Source: Arthonia radiata
Taxonomy: Eukaryota > Ascomycota > Arthoniomycetes > Arthoniales > Arthoniaceae
NCBI GenBank assembly: GCA_002989075.1
Contig: PSQN01000017.1
Span: 930,001-994,000 of the forward strand
DNA: 64,000 bases
Reading direction: 5' to 3'
Numbering within the stretch: the stretch's first letter is position 1; every line of letters starts with the position of its first letter. The notes beneath the pieces were generated by a model. The model did no database searches and was not told the DNA's origin. It saw only the letters and a list, made by a program, of their open reading frames with translations. A program made the translations under genes and the position numbers. This document shows positions 1 through 12,426 of the stretch, piece by piece.

Positions 1-1618
1 TTCCTGTAATACTCGGGCATATGTCAGCGCGGATGTGATGTCAGTGTTCAAAAGCGCGATGTTCGCGTCCAGTACCCTGGCTTGGCCGCGCATGTAGATG
101 CTGGCGTTTCTGTGCCGTCGAGCTGACGTTTCGGTTTGGGGGAGCGCGCGGGAGAGATTGTCGAGCCCGGTACTGAGGCGGGTGCGCTCCATGCTCAACC
201 GGTCGAGGAGAAGTGACACTAGTGCGAGCGTGACTCTCAGCGAAACGCGACAGCATGCCGGCCCTGCGTCTCGGCGAACAACGCTGTCGTCAGCAGGTGC
301 GGGCATGCCGCGAAGACGTTCGGTCTCTCGCGTGTTGAGTAAGAGGTATGTCAAGCGAGCGATGAGCGCTAATGGGAAGCCGTGGAGAGTTTCGGACCGG
401 TGGGAGGGGAGGCGACCCAGTCCATGTGAAGCGTAGCCGGGGATAGCGTTGGAATATCCTGGCTCACCCCGGTCACGAACATAGAACGTTGTCGCGCCCG
501 GATCGTGCGCTTCAGGTATCCTGGCCGGCTCTGTCTCCTCGCTCACTGGCATTGTAGGCACGTCTATCTTCTCCAAGAGCGGATATTCCTGCGAGGGCAG
601 TTTTAGAGGGAACGTGTCGCATAGATCAATTTTTAGTGCAAAGCCTACGGTCTAGCTGTCAGCACTAGGAATTCTGAATAGGGTCGGCACAAGAGTTTTT
701 GCGTGCTTTGTATTGCTTTTCGCATGAACGCTAGCCGCTAAGCACCTCCCGGGCCCTCCGATACCACAAGATGCTGAAGCGCGGGCGCCGCGAACTTACC
801 ATAGCTCAAGAGCAGTTGCCCGTTGTTGCGCGGACCGTAGGAGTTGAAGATCTCATCGCCTGGGTTCAGGTAGTCGTTGCAGATGATGGAGAGCGAGTGG
901 GCGTCCGTGTACCAGTAGTTTTGCGTGGTGGGGGAGTGATTGAGGAGGTCTATACCTGGGTAGAGGAGCATATCGGGGTTGTAGAAGGAGAGAAGGGGCT
1001 GCGTGGCCAATGTAGACTGCGGTGGAGAAGATGCTCGGATAGTAGTTTGTCGGAGGAGTGATGACTGGAAAGCGCGAGATGTGAGGATGGTAAGGGCCCA
1101 CTCATAGCATTGCCTGGGTTGCAGTACTTTTCAGCCAATCGTCACAAGTGCAAGGCTCGGAAAGCTCACCATGATAGATCAACGTTGTTTTCTTGCGCCC
1201 ATGCGCCGAAGTGTGGTGACCATTGTACATATTCGGTCCTCCAGCACGACTCGAGATCATGAAGACCGCTTGCTAGAGGCGAGCCATCAAGCCACGACCT
1301 CTCATCGGCATGCCAACTCACTGGTAGATCAGGACCACCCTGCAGTGGATCTATGGCCACCTCCAGGGACTTGGGAAGCAAATCGACGTAGGCGCCCCAG
1401 AAGCTGTCTTCACCCAGGCTGAGCTGGACGCAGAGCCACAGTGCTGCGAGGCATTGTGTTCTTGGGGCTGTGCGTTTTATGATTTCCGGCAAGCGAATCT
1501 TACGGCGTTTCTTGTCGTCATTGATAAATGAGTCCAGGCCAAAGTCAGAAGAAGTTGCATCAATGGCCGAAAGGGTGACGCTGTGGGGGCATGATATAAT
1601 GGTTGCTCCAGGCTCTAT
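1..1618 (-). CDS. SET-domain protein lysine methyltransferase (RuBisCO-LSMT/SETD6-like), 3' part missing
   Basis: Exons read on the minus strand: 1618-1170, 1113-800 and 644 to beyond the left edge, with introns 1114-1169 and 645-799 (both GT..AG). The second exon carries the C-terminal half of a SET domain: 'DLLNHSP' followed by 'NSYGPRNNGQLLLSYG', joined across the intron to 'FALKIDLCDTFPLKL'. This is the usual SET-to-substrate-binding transition of the LSMT/SETD6/Rkm class, which methylates lysines of non-histone proteins using S-adenosylmethionine. The third exon is the helical LSMT substrate-binding domain and stays open to base 1, so the C-terminus is outside the window. The acceptor at 1619-1622 opens an exon starting 'IEPGATIISCPHS', so at least one 5' exon is missing. 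A candidate is around 1990-2125, where one minus frame reads 'RGELHPSWSFQSNAGIRAA', but I could not fix its splice sites. The substrate cannot be told from sequence. Confidence 0.85.
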
Positions 1619-3188
1619 CTAGCAGTAAGCTTGTCAGCGTCAGGCTCAGGAACTAGGGCGTCCTCGGCGCGTGTTTGAAGGCTGACAACGAGGATCCTAT
1701 CCCCGCTAGTGAAGCATGAAAACGATTCAAAAGGATTTGGGACTGTGTTCGCGGCTTTTCCCAATATAACAAATGCAAAGCAATAGTTGATCAAGGTAAG
1801 TCTCAGAGCGTTAATACAGGCCATATTGTGATCTTCTACGATCCCGTGGAACATCGATTTGTCGGCGCTCCACCTTGATCTTCCGTCCTGGACCGATTTC
1901 TGCTGGTGTGACTGCTGTTCAGAAAGCTTTGCGCTAAAACTTTGCCTGTAGATTCAGGTGCACGTGCATGGGAGAGCCGAAGGTTTGGCACAGTGGAAGC
2001 GATAAGACTTAGAATCCACGCGGTTGATTCCGTATATCTTTATGATTCTTTCAGCGGCCCGTATGCCGGCATTGCTCTGGAAGGACCAGCTCGGATGCAA
2101 TTCACCTCGGTGGACGCTGGAAACTCTTGTGTTGACATTGTTTCCGCAGGTAGACTTGCGATAGCGGATGTTTCTTGGTAGTGAGACGCGTGGAAATAGA
2201 TGACTTACACTCGGTTCTTCGGCGAGCTTATGGCGTAGATAGATACCATAGCGATCAGAACACGCGAATTCTGCCGCTGGGTGAACGTATCCGCCATTCG
2301 ATTCAAACCACTGAAGGGGCGTATGTCAACAGCACAGTGATAGCAACAGATGAAGGCCATAATGAAGCACATTTATGCTGACTCACTCGCGTCACGGTAA
2401 CTATGCTTTCCTGCATCAGGTTTCCTCCTATACCTTCTGCTGTACGGCGGCAAAACGCTGGGTATGTTGCTAGGTATGAAGGTCTATCACTGGGAGCCGC
2501 TCCCGCTCATTGTGAGTGGCGGCAAACTATTGAGCATATATATGTATGAGTCAAGATGTATCCGAAATGGCCGTATATATAGCAAAGAGCTGGCGTAGCA
2601 CGTTTCTCATACAGACAAAGACAATACTTGTTCCTAGCGCAGGCTGTATCGATTGTGATTGGCTTGATTTGCGGCTTGGCGAACTAACCTCATACAGACG
2701 ACAGTAGGATATCTTGCTGCCCCAGCGCTTCGTCCAGACTTCATCCTCTAACGGCAAAATGCCTCTCGGACTTCGAATCGATATAATAAGACACTGGCCA
2801 AGGCGTGAGACACCAGACTCTTGTGCTTGTACGAAGGCTAGTCGTACACCAGCTGTCATGCTTTCCATCAAGTCTTATTGCCAGGCCGGCAATCTATCCT
2901 GACATGCCGGTACCCCTTCTCTCTGCCTCCCACCAAGGAGTCTTGACGTCGGATCATGTTTGACACGCTTCGTGACACTGGCAGGTCCAAATGAGCCACA
3001 TTGACCCTTCATCCGAGCTCAGGAACGTATTATCTTCTGCCTCCTTTCACCTCTACTCGCAGCCGCACAGTGCCTTTAATCTGTGGACAATCCCGTGCAA
3101 CCAAAATAAAGCTGGCAACTGATTTTCACAAACATCGTACATCAAGTTACAACCCAAGCCTTAGTAACAAGGCTCAATTCGAACATTC
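1619..3188. other. Intergenic stretch, possible 5' exon of the SET gene
   Basis: Apart from the possible upstream exon of the SET gene around 1990-2125 (minus), I see no supported gene. Short open frames at 2175-2381 (+) and 2551-2871 (-, 106 codons) have no recognisable motif and no obvious splice structure. The last few hundred bases are the presumed promoter of the kinase-like gene that starts at 3189. Confidence 0.4.
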
Positions 3189-4298
3189 ATGGATACCATG
3201 GACTACCTAGACTGTCCGTATCGAGAAGGTTCAATCCTTGAAGTCCAGCTGAGCGGAAGCCCCGTTAACCTGGAGATCAAGAAGCGATTCGAGCCTGTAA
3301 CCTTCTCTCCTGTAGTGCTGGCGACGGTCCAACACACCGGCGTGACACTTGTAGCAAAGTTCTTCGACCGCCGATACAACCCGCTCTGGCGCAAGAATGA
3401 GAAGTGTTCGACGTGGAATGAAGCCCGCGAAGAAGCATATCGCCAATTTGTCCTCAGTGGAGAGGCCGACGTGTTTATTGAACAGCTGTACAATGACGAA
3501 ATCGAGACCGACGGCGATTGGACACCCGAGCAGGAGGAAGTCAATGCCTTCGATGACTTCCAAGAATTCTTTGAGAACGAGACACGCACGTATAGCGCGC
3601 TCGAATGGATGCAAGGACAGAACGTGCCGAAAATGCTAGGCACGATCTCCTACCGGACCCTTGACGTTGACAAGCAGTACCAGAAATACTTCGAGGTCGA
3701 AGGTGTTCTCCTCGAATATGTGGAGGGATTCAGTCTATCGGATCTGACTTTGCATGCTCCAAGGGCAGCGTGGGCTGACATTATCGATGAGGCGCTTTTG
3801 ATCGTAAACATCGCCGGTACTCTGGGGGTGCACAATCGCGATATGTCGGTCCATCATATGATAGTACGGCCGGTGGAAAAGGGTGGGACCATGATGTACC
3901 AGCCTGTGCTGTTCGACTTTGGCCTCACACGCCTACGAGAGGACTACGATAGCGAGGAGGATTGGATGCAAGCAAAGTGTACGCAGGATGAGGAGGGCGC
4001 CATTGGTAAGCTTCAGCGCATCGCTCCAATCCGTTGATCTGCGTGGCAAGCAGTGCATTTCATCTGCCGCACTGAAGTTGCTCGCAATCATTCTACGGAG
4101 ATGTTTCAAAAGCATTTACGCTGATAAATTCTTCCAGGTACCATTATGGCCAGACGTGTTAGGCAGGTGGGAGGTACCTATGCGTACAAGCGTTCCTACG
4201 CCTACGGCGCGTTCGAAGAGATGGAGCACATATGGCGCCCTCCGCGCGGATCCTTCCCATGGCGCACTGGGATGCAGTATGCGCCGTCGCAAACCTGA
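3189..4298 (+). CDS. Fungal kinase-like (PK-like fold) protein, copy 1
   Basis: Exons 3189-4005 and 4138-4298 (intron 4006-4137, GTAAGC..CCAG) give 325 aa. A second ATG at 3198 is possible. Kinase landmarks are visible: a beta-strand lysine in 'TLVAKFFDRRYNP' (about residue 60), a probable helix-C glutamate in 'FENETRTYSALEWMQ', a catalytic-loop-like 'HNRDMSVHHMIV' (about 220) and a DFG in 'VLFDFGLTR' (about 247). At D+5 of the loop, where active kinases carry the metal-binding Asn, there is His. The intron joins 'EEGAIG' to a basic C-terminal tail ending 'QYAPSQT'. It is paralogous to the gene at 6210-7651 over its whole length, but lacks two introns found there. Either a divergent kinase or a pseudokinase; the substrate is unknown. 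Confidence 0.82.
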
Positions 4299-4771
4299 TG
4301 CCGATAGTGATCCAAGCCAAAGCGATCCCCCATCGTTTGATCCTCACATCGAATATCTAGGTCATACTAGTCTTGAATGTCTGCTGGTTCACTTTGCTTG
4401 AGTGTGCGCACCGCCATGTCTGTCCCTCGGACTTTCTACGATTTCACAAGTAAGAAACTGGCGGTCTAGTGGAAGTGAAACTGGAGGTGGACGAGAAGCT
4501 CTCCGTACGGCGGAGTGACTGATCTTCATGTGCGGTGTAGCTATACCTGCCAATAGCACCCTCTACCTCTTACGTCTTGCGAGCCATTTCTGCCTTGAAG
4601 ATCGACTGTCATGACTTGCAAAAGTTTTGCTCGGCCCACCTTTAGACATCTTCTGGGTATTTGCAAAAACACAACTCACAATCACTCGCAAATTTTGCGC
4701 TTCTTCAACGAACCATACGAGCGAAGTCAATCGAGAACCTATTGTCCCGAGTATCACTTACGTCTACCGTC
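4299..4771. other. Intergenic, nothing recognised
   Basis: Between the first kinase-like gene and the small gene at 4772. Open frames here are short and lack motifs; it probably holds a 3' UTR and the promoter of the next gene. Confidence 0.4.
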
Positions 4772-5132
4772 ATGGCAAGTCAACCACAATGCTCAAGTCG
4801 ATCTAGCCTACCGACTAACATCGACACAGGCCCGTCGCCAGAAGTCCAAGAAGAACAAGACCCACATGGTCTCAGACTACCTCGACAACATTCGCCCTGA
4901 GAATCTCGAGTTCTTCTGGACGCCCCAAGGTCACTGGCACGACGTCCATGGAGACAACAAAGCCACCACCTACGGCCAGTATCAAATGCAGACGACCCTT
5001 GGCAAGGACAACAAGTTCTGGGTTCAGATCCTCGGCTCGGTGAGGACGGGCGCTATCCGTGTGCATACCCATGGCAAGACTGAGCCTGATGAGTATGACA
5101 TTCTGGAAGCATTGGAGACCGAGCTGCTCTAG
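4772..5132 (+). CDS. Small conserved-looking hypothetical protein (101 aa) with a GC-AG intron after ATG
   Basis: The main exon 4830-5132 encodes a basic start ('ARRQKSKKNK') and a compact domain with 'NLEFFWTPQGHWHDVHG' and 'KFWVQILGSVRTGAIRVHT', ending 'DILEALETELL'. Directly before it lies a textbook 3' splice site (branch 'GACTAAC', acceptor ACAG at 4826-4829). The only nearby donor that keeps the frame is GCAAGT at 4775, immediately after ATG 4772-4774, giving a 55-nt GC-AG intron and a first exon that contributes only the initiator Met. The alternative is no intron and a start at the internal ATG 4866 (88 aa). I do not recognise the family. The gene sits between two kinase-like paralogues on the same strand. 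Confidence 0.6.
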
Positions 5133-6209
5133 TCTACTGAGGGCATTGTTTCCAATATATTGGATCTTCGTGAATCGGGGGTAGATAACCATGACGAGTT
5201 TGGGTTGGAGGTGCTCTTACTAGGGATGGCCACTAGGATGTGGGATTTGCTCGCTCGAGGAAACGGTAGTATGCGCTACCCGTTGCGAGACTCAGTCTTG
5301 TTTGAAATCAAATAGACCTCGTGGTGTGTACCGTCTTATCTCAAATGAATACAATGCAACACATGCGATGAAATCAAAGAGCTTAAGAAATAGAGTATGC
5401 ACAAGCGCGTGAAGAAAGACGTTACCTCGAAATTATTCTGCGCAACTCCCCTAGTTTCTTTTGATCAATATATTCAACATCACCAACCATCTATTTCAAG
5501 TGACCCCCAGCTCAGCTGGTGTAAAGTTACGAAGGTCTGCCCCGCAGATCAGTCATCCAATAACTCCATTGTGGTGTAGCAGTGAAAGATGGCGGCTCGC
5601 TTGCGAGTAGATCAAACCCGCGAGGGTTCTCTGTACCTTACCCGGACGAACCAATTAACCTCACATAGGGCGCGGTTCGAATGGTGAGGGAGTCTTTTTT
5701 TGCTCTTTTGAGAGAGACGTTTATATGTTTGCTGCTAATTTATATGACTTACAGAATCTTACATGTTATTTTGCCAGCTCCAATGGATGTGCAAGGGTTG
5801 AGGTAATGACTAGAGCTAGGAATGAAGATTCTTGGAGATAGGAGACCTGCAGGTAGTTTGGAAGTGATAGCTTGTCCTTGAAATGGCGCTAGTATCTCGG
5901 GAGAAAATCACTTCACTGTCATTCATCTCAGCGTTGATGAGATGAAGTGTACACCTTTGCATGCTAATTCCGTCTCGCGTGACTCATCGTGCTCGGACCA
6001 AATGCGGTCCTACCAGGGAATTGTTCAACGTTTCTGCTCATCTTGCCTCTAACACCAGCAGCAGCAGCACCACCACCACCAGCAGCGGCGTGATCTTGGA
6101 TCGTAAGCACTGCCTTATCAAAGGGAAAGCCGCCTGCAATTTCCAACAATAGTCGCGTATCCGGACGGGTTTTGCCTGCCGTTCACCTGAAGTCCAGATA
6201 TCACCCACT
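5133..6209. other. Intergenic with a short CAG/CAC microsatellite
   Basis: No gene recognised. A short trinucleotide run (AGCAGCAGC then CACCACCACC then AGCAGC) lies at about 6056-6087. A tRNA-like fragment at 5505-5550 was considered and rejected. Confidence 0.5.
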
Positions 6210-7651
6210 ATGGCGGGTCTCGACCACCCAGAGTGCCCCTATTTCGGAGGCAACAGCCTCACAGTCCAAGTCAAAGAGGCCTCCTTACCAAGCCTAAGAC
6301 CCTTCAAGACGATTCACCTCGATGTGAGCCATCGCTTCGAGCCCGTCACCTTGTCACCAGTAGTAGTGGTCACGGTAGAGGAGACAGGAGACACCCTCGT
6401 CGCGAAGTTCTTCGATCGCCGTTTCAATCCTGGATTTCGGAGATATAAAGATTACAAGCCCTGGGACGAGAATCGTGAAGAAGCGTACCGTGACTACCTT
6501 GTCACAGGCGAGGCGGAGACGTTCCACGCAGGGTTGTACGACGAGACTGCCGAGTCAATAGACGAGGAGGCCTGGACCGCGAAAGACGAGGAAGTCTATG
6601 CGTTCGCCAAGTTTCGTGACTACTATGAAAACGAGATGGCCTCGTATCGTACGCTTGAATGGATGCAAGTTGAGCTTTGAGCCTGCTCACGGAATTGCCG
6701 TGGTGTACCCAGTGCGACAATCATGCTCACATACTCCCTGCTAGGTCAGAACGTACCCACCATGTTCGGAACGGCATCGTTCCAGACTTTCGAACCCGAA
6801 AACGCCGAGCATCGCAAGTACTTTGAGGTTCATGCCATATTGATGGAGTACATCCATGGCTTCAACCTGGAATCTCTCACAGATCATGCACCAAGCTCGA
6901 CTTGGATCGGTATCGTCGAGGATGCTATCGGGATAGTGGAGGCAGCTGGAGACTTTGGAGTCCTGAACAAGTATGTCCCTTCCTCGAGCCAAGTCTGCTT
7001 CTGGCCGTTGGGAGTAGCTTGTCAAGGTGGCGAACAGCGGCCATGCCATCGGAGACTTCTTGCAGGCTCTGTTGTTAGCTAACATAATAAAAACATGCTG
7101 ACGTAGACATCTTAGTGACATGTCGCCGCGTCATTTCCTGATCCGCAGTCGGACAGAAGGCAAAAGTACGACGTATCAGCCGGTGATGTTCGACTTCGGA
7201 CTGACTCAGCAACGCGAAGACTTTGCAACATTGGAGGAGTGGCTTCGAGCCAAGGAGTGCCAGGAGGAGGTGAGTTCAAGCCACCCGCAACGCTTCTTCG
7301 CCAGGCTGAAGGGCAATCAAGTGCCGTCGCCGACGGCGCGATGATTGTCTGATAGAGCGTGAGAGTCGATATTCGCTGTGGATGACGATGCGTTGCTAAT
7401 TTCTACTGCTACAGGAGGGTGCGATCGGTGTAATGATGCGAAGACCTTTGGAAAAGGCAGACGTGACCTATCGCTATGTCGATCCGCAACGCTATGGGTG
7501 TATCGAGGAGGACCCAGCTAGCAATGCATTGCCGTGGTTCCCTCCTGTCGGAAGGTTCACGTGGAGGACGAATTGGAAACAGTGGCACCAAATCCTCAAG
7601 GCAGGCGACCGTGAGCTGATGAAGAAAATCCTCGCGCAGGAGCGCCATTAG
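6210..7651 (+). CDS. Fungal kinase-like (PK-like fold) protein, copy 2
   Basis: Four exons, 6210-6668, 6750-6970, 7116-7269 and 7415-7651, give 356 aa. The joins are in frame and reproduce the paralogue at 3189: 'EWMQ'+'NVPTMFG', 'GVLNN'+'DMSPRHFLI', 'CQEE'+'EGAIGVMM'. It keeps the VAK lysine ('TLVAKFFDRRFNP'), the helix-C glutamate region and the DFG ('VMFDFGLTQ'). The catalytic loop reads 'NNDMSPRHFLI': the Asp is kept, the Arg before it is lost, and His again replaces the metal-binding Asn at D+5. The C-terminal tail is longer than in copy 1 (ends 'MKKILAQERH'). Introns 1 and 2 are absent from copy 1, so introns were lost there or gained here after duplication. Kinase activity is doubtful. 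Confidence 0.82.
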
Positions 7652-8146
7652 CAAAGGCCGTACTTGATTTTGCCTTTGCCGATCTTGCCGATCTTAGAGT
7701 TTATGTACCGGCAATGAACCCGCGGCCACGTGAATGCCAAAGAGATACAGCCCAGCGTGAACAACAACCAACTGTGTGCCGAGCCTGATACATACAGTTG
7801 CAACCAAGTAAGTGTCTTTTATCATAGAGGTCGGAAAGCCGTCAATGGACCTGGCTAAGATGCTCTGCACTTGCATATTTAACCCGCTAAATGGTGCAGA
7901 GAAGTAATTTGCTTGTCCGCGGAGCATGCAGGATCAGATGAGGTAAGATTTGTCAGTCTGTCATTTCGAGTGAAAAGGGTCTCCGCGCCACGTCTCGAGG
8001 GGATGTGCAATTACCGACGCTACTACCGCAGCGGCGCTTGCCTGGATGTCAGGATGCTACCTCAATGTTTGCTGAATGCTTCGAGCCTTCATCTGCAGGC
8101 AAATTTGAAGCCCTTTCAGTGGTCCAGAAACGGAGCCATTTTATAC
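7652..8146. other. Intergenic, convergent 3' ends
   Basis: Lies between the stop codons of the kinase-like gene (+) and the NudC gene (-). An open frame at 7913-8449 (+) runs into the NudC coding region on the other strand and is a shadow. Nothing else seen. Confidence 0.5.
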
Positions 8147-8781
8147 TCAACCCATCTTCGCATTCGAGAAGTCCATCTCCGGGTGCTGCTTCTTGAACTT
8201 TTCCAGCATATCTGCCTTCTTTTGGTCCTCGCTAGTGGGAAGACCCATCTCCTTCTGTCTCTGATCATACATCATCTTCTCCACCATGGTCCTCGTCTCA
8301 CCGTCCAAGTCGCCCAACTTGCTGTTCTCTGGCTGGATTTTCGAAGTGTCGACCTTAGGCGCGCCTTGAACCACGCTATCCCACCACTCCACCTTGTTGA
8401 TCTTGTCAAGGTGGATGGATACTTCTTTGCCAGTGGCCACAGTCTCTAGTGTCCAGGTGGACTCGTCTCCGTGAATGGCTTTGGTAAGGTCACCCTGAAG
8501 CTTCTGTCAATCTTGTACCGCAATCGGTCGGGCCGTCGAGGCTGAACAGCACTCACCTCGATCAGTGGTGCCTGGCCCTTGAGTGCGACTTTCAGCTTCG
8601 TCTTTGTGAGCACGACGTCCAGGTCACGGCCCTTGATATTCCCAGGCACAGGCACGACGATGTCTACGTCTTGAATGGTCTGCGACCATTTGTAGGGTAG
8701 AGCATCCTGTTCCGTCTTCTCCTTGGCACGGGCCTCCTTGTCCTTCTGCTCGCGCTCCTCACGCGATGGTTCTTCAGACAT
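8147..8781 (-). CDS. nudC: NudC-type CS-domain protein (nuclear movement)
   Basis: Exons 8781-8557 and 8494-8147 (61-62-nt intron, GTGAGT..TTCAG) give 190 aa. An acidic/basic charged N-terminus is followed by a CS/p23-like domain from '[17 protein letters not shown]' through '[13 protein letters not shown]' to 'DESTWTLE' and '[15 protein letters not shown]'. The tail is '[19 protein letters not shown]' followed by '[14 protein letters not shown]', the conserved NudC C-terminal motif. NudC proteins are Hsp90-linked cochaperones that stabilise LIS1/NudF and so support dynein-driven nuclear migration. The start is the ATG at 8781; an ATG 21 nt upstream is in frame, but the downstream one fits the family. 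The gene for the LIS1 partner lies at 25302-26737. Confidence 0.92.
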
Positions 8782-9012
8782 TGTGGAGAGTCTGTGAATC
8801 ACTCAAAAGAGTATAAGATGAAGACGAAAAAGAGGTTTGCTCGGACGTTGGCGGGGATTTAGTGACTAAGCTAGGGGCTTAGCTTGGCGCTTAAAACCTA
8901 AAGCTCAGGCGTCTTAGCCCCCGAGCTCGGAGGGAAATTACTGGCTTCAAAACTGGTAGAGAATCTCCTCAACCGTGTCTGCAGATGTGAGAGTGCCAGC
9001 GAGGCAATCATT

Positions 9013-10176
<1,164 letters not shown>

Positions 10177-10551
10177 CATGTAAGTAATACGACTGGTCAA
10201 TATCAGCAAAACCATAGGGCATTATCAGCCTTTGTGATATGAGCTGCGGTCACCGAGGCTGATGAACACGCGTCAAGGACGCGTCCAAGCGCGTACTCAG
10301 ATCTCGGGGGACATCTGACCGAGGTAGTGATGTCATTCTGCTTGTCAATGCACCAATAGCTCGGTCCAGTTTCTTACTCTGTGAGCAAGACAACGGTGGC
10401 GTCGATGCTCAAAGAAGTCTCGCTTTCATTACCACGTGAGTCGGCGATCTCGACTCCACTCTAGCCTTCTCCGTAGCCCGTCTAATCTTCCACGCTCCCG
10501 CCTGCGCCTTTTACAACTACTACAGGAATCAAGAGCCTCGGGCACAGAAAG
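10177..10551. other. Intergenic, promoter of the F-box gene
   Basis: No gene recognised. A pyrimidine-rich stretch at about 10455-10530 precedes the ATG at 10552, as is common in fungal promoters. Confidence 0.4.
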
Positions 10552-12426
10552 ATGACCGCTTCGTCTCCCTTAAAACACACGCATAGCATACGCTCGGTCG
10601 CGGTTGAGATACCTAGTAACCATAAGCATGGTTCGAATTTGCTGGCTCTACCATCGGAGATTCTTGACCAAATACTCGATTATCTAGCTCCCTCAGACCT
10701 AGCACATACTTGCCAAGTATCACGTCGCTTCGCTCAGCTTGTGAACCGCGATCCTCTATGGGAGTCGCGCGTGCAGGAAAACGTGCCAAAGCCATTGGTA
10801 TCATCAAGCCCGTATAGGAGCTTCAGAGATCTTTACAAGGCTCACAGTCCGTACTGGTTCTTGACGCGCCATAGACTGTGGCTCTCGGACAGCTATCCAC
10901 ACGGCAAGCTTCTGATTGCTCGCTACGATCCTCGCTCAGGTGGCATAGAAGCCTACGCACTGATTGGACATCCCGACCCGTCTCGCAACAATGTCCGCAT
11001 ACTGCGCTGGGGCGAACGTGACGTCGTGTATCGCACTTTTCATCCATTGCTACAGCTGGACCTCAATCAGCCTGTGGTCCGTTTGATGCCCGACAAGATC
11101 CCACTCGCCGGCGGTGGCGGCGATTCTCAGAGTTCAGACAAGAAGGCTGAGGCGGCATTTGCTGGCACTCGCTTCCAAGTTGAGACCCCTATGCAGATAC
11201 CTTCATTACTGCGTACATACGTCGACCACTTGCACCGTACCTTCATGCATACCAAAGTCCTACCTTCGAGCCTGTGCGACTCACGCACATCCCTCTGGCC
11301 ACCGATGAGTATACCCGCGCCAGGGAATTGTCGCACTCGAGCCTCAAGTAACAGCTCTTACACGTCCTCTGGTCACAAACCCGCTTCATTGGCAGATGCC
11401 TCAACTACGTCATTTCGTCTCCGACAGCGCTTGAACTTTCACCCCTTTACCCCCTTACAATCCATTTTTTCTTCTTCCGCGAACGACCTTGACAGCCTTA
11501 TGGGGGATCAGGTGGATACATTCGGTGCGATCGATCCGGCGGCGTACACTCCTACAGCAGAGAAACCCTGGCAAGGCATATATGTTGGCGACTACTCAAC
11601 GCACGGTTGTGAGTTCCTCCTTGTGACGCAGCCTGACGCACAAGATGCAAGACCATTACCTTCAAAGGCCCGGCGTGCTCTGCAAAGATGGCCGCACAGC
11701 ACGCAGTGGCAAGCGCTCATGGCTGACGTGCCGGGAGAAGAAGATGAGTTGGATGACGCCGATTTGGGCGACGATGATGACAGATTCAATGCTGAAACTA
11801 GCCTCTCAGCTGCAATGCAGTTGCGACGGCATCGGCTGAGCAGAGGCGAAAGTCTCCCCGAAGTGTTCCCCATGCAGAATGGGAATACCCAGACTTCGCA
11901 CCGACAGCAAGATACACCGATCTCTAAAGATGAGCCTCCGTTCAGGGGCCGTATCGAAGCTATTAAGCTCACAGGAGATCCAAATGTGCCACGCGGAGAA
12001 ATAACCTTTGTTGCAGACGATATCAGCACACGTGGTATTGCTGGCTACACAAAAGAGCCTGACTTCGTCGAATCAAGACCGGCGGCAGAGGGTCGTCTCG
12101 TCGATGATCAATCACCACACCCAAGTGGCAATAGCGATCGATCTAGTGACCTTGCACAACCATCAGACGAGGATCTGGACTTCAAGGGAACGAGAATGGT
12201 TCGTTCGGTGGGCCACATCTGCGAGCTGACTGAAACAGGTAGAAGGGAGAGCTACATCCCTTCTCAACTTATTATGATCAGCCCGGGCAAATTGGCCCAG
12301 TGGTGGATGCCGGTGAGTGTCAGTGAGCCCATCCCCCGGAAGTCTATAATACTAAACGCTGTGCAGTTCCAACATATCAGCTTCTACAAGCGTATTGATT
12401 GGGGACGATTCCTGAACGTGGAATAG
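10552..12426 (+). CDS. F-box domain protein
   Basis: The F-box lies at about residues 30-72 ('LLALPSEILDQILDYLAP' to 'FAQLVNRDPLW'), predicting a substrate receptor of an SCF ubiquitin ligase. The rest is a long region with two conserved blocks: residues about 95-185 ('YWFLTRHRLWLSDSYPHG') and a C-terminal block ('GTRMVRSVGHICELTETG', 'SQLIMISPGKLAQWWMP'). Polar, low-complexity stretches separate them. The frame is open to 12426 (624 codons), but bases 12313-12366 look like an intron: donor GTGAGT, branch 'TACTAAAC', acceptor GTGCAG. Removing it gives 606 aa and joins 'WWMP' to 'FQHISFYKR'. The intron is 54 nt with no stop, so retention stays in frame. Target unknown. Confidence 0.85.
   Translation: MTASSPLKHTHSIRSVAVEIPSNHKHGSNLLALPSEILDQILDYLAPSDLAHTCQVSRRFAQLVNRDPLWESRVQENVPKPLVSSSPYRSFRDLYKAHSPYWFLTRHRLWLSDSYPHGKLLIARYDPRSGGIEAYALIGHPDPSRNNVRILRWGERDVVYRTFHPLLQLDLNQPVVRLMPDKIPLAGGGGDSQSSDKKAEAAFAGTRFQVETPMQIPSLLRTYVDHLHRTFMHTKVLPSSLCDSRTSLWPPMSIPAPGNCRTRASSNSSYTSSGHKPASLADASTTSFRLRQRLNFHPFTPLQSIFSSSANDLDSLMGDQVDTFGAIDPAAYTPTAEKPWQGIYVGDYSTHGCEFLLVTQPDAQDARPLPSKARRALQRWPHSTQWQALMADVPGEEDELDDADLGDDDDRFNAETSLSAAMQLRRHRLSRGESLPEVFPMQNGNTQTSHRQQDTPISKDEPPFRGRIEAIKLTGDPNVPRGEITFVADDISTRGIAGYTKEPDFVESRPAAEGRLVDDQSPHPSGNSDRSSDLAQPSDEDLDFKGTRMVRSVGHICELTETGRRESYIPSQLIMISPGKLAQWWMPVSVSEPIPRKSIILNAVQFQHISFYKRIDWGRFLNVE

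Noticed and set aside
1942-2181. 79-codon plus frame
   Set aside because: Overlaps a minus-strand stretch that resembles the start of the SET protein; no motif of its own.
5505-5550. tRNA-like fragment: D-arm-like AGCTCAGCTGG and a 5-bp stem with a 7-base loop (GCCCCGC)
   Set aside because: The loop lacks the invariant T before the anticodon, and no T-arm or acceptor stem pairs around it. The GGTTCGAAT at about 5683 does not form a 5-bp stem.
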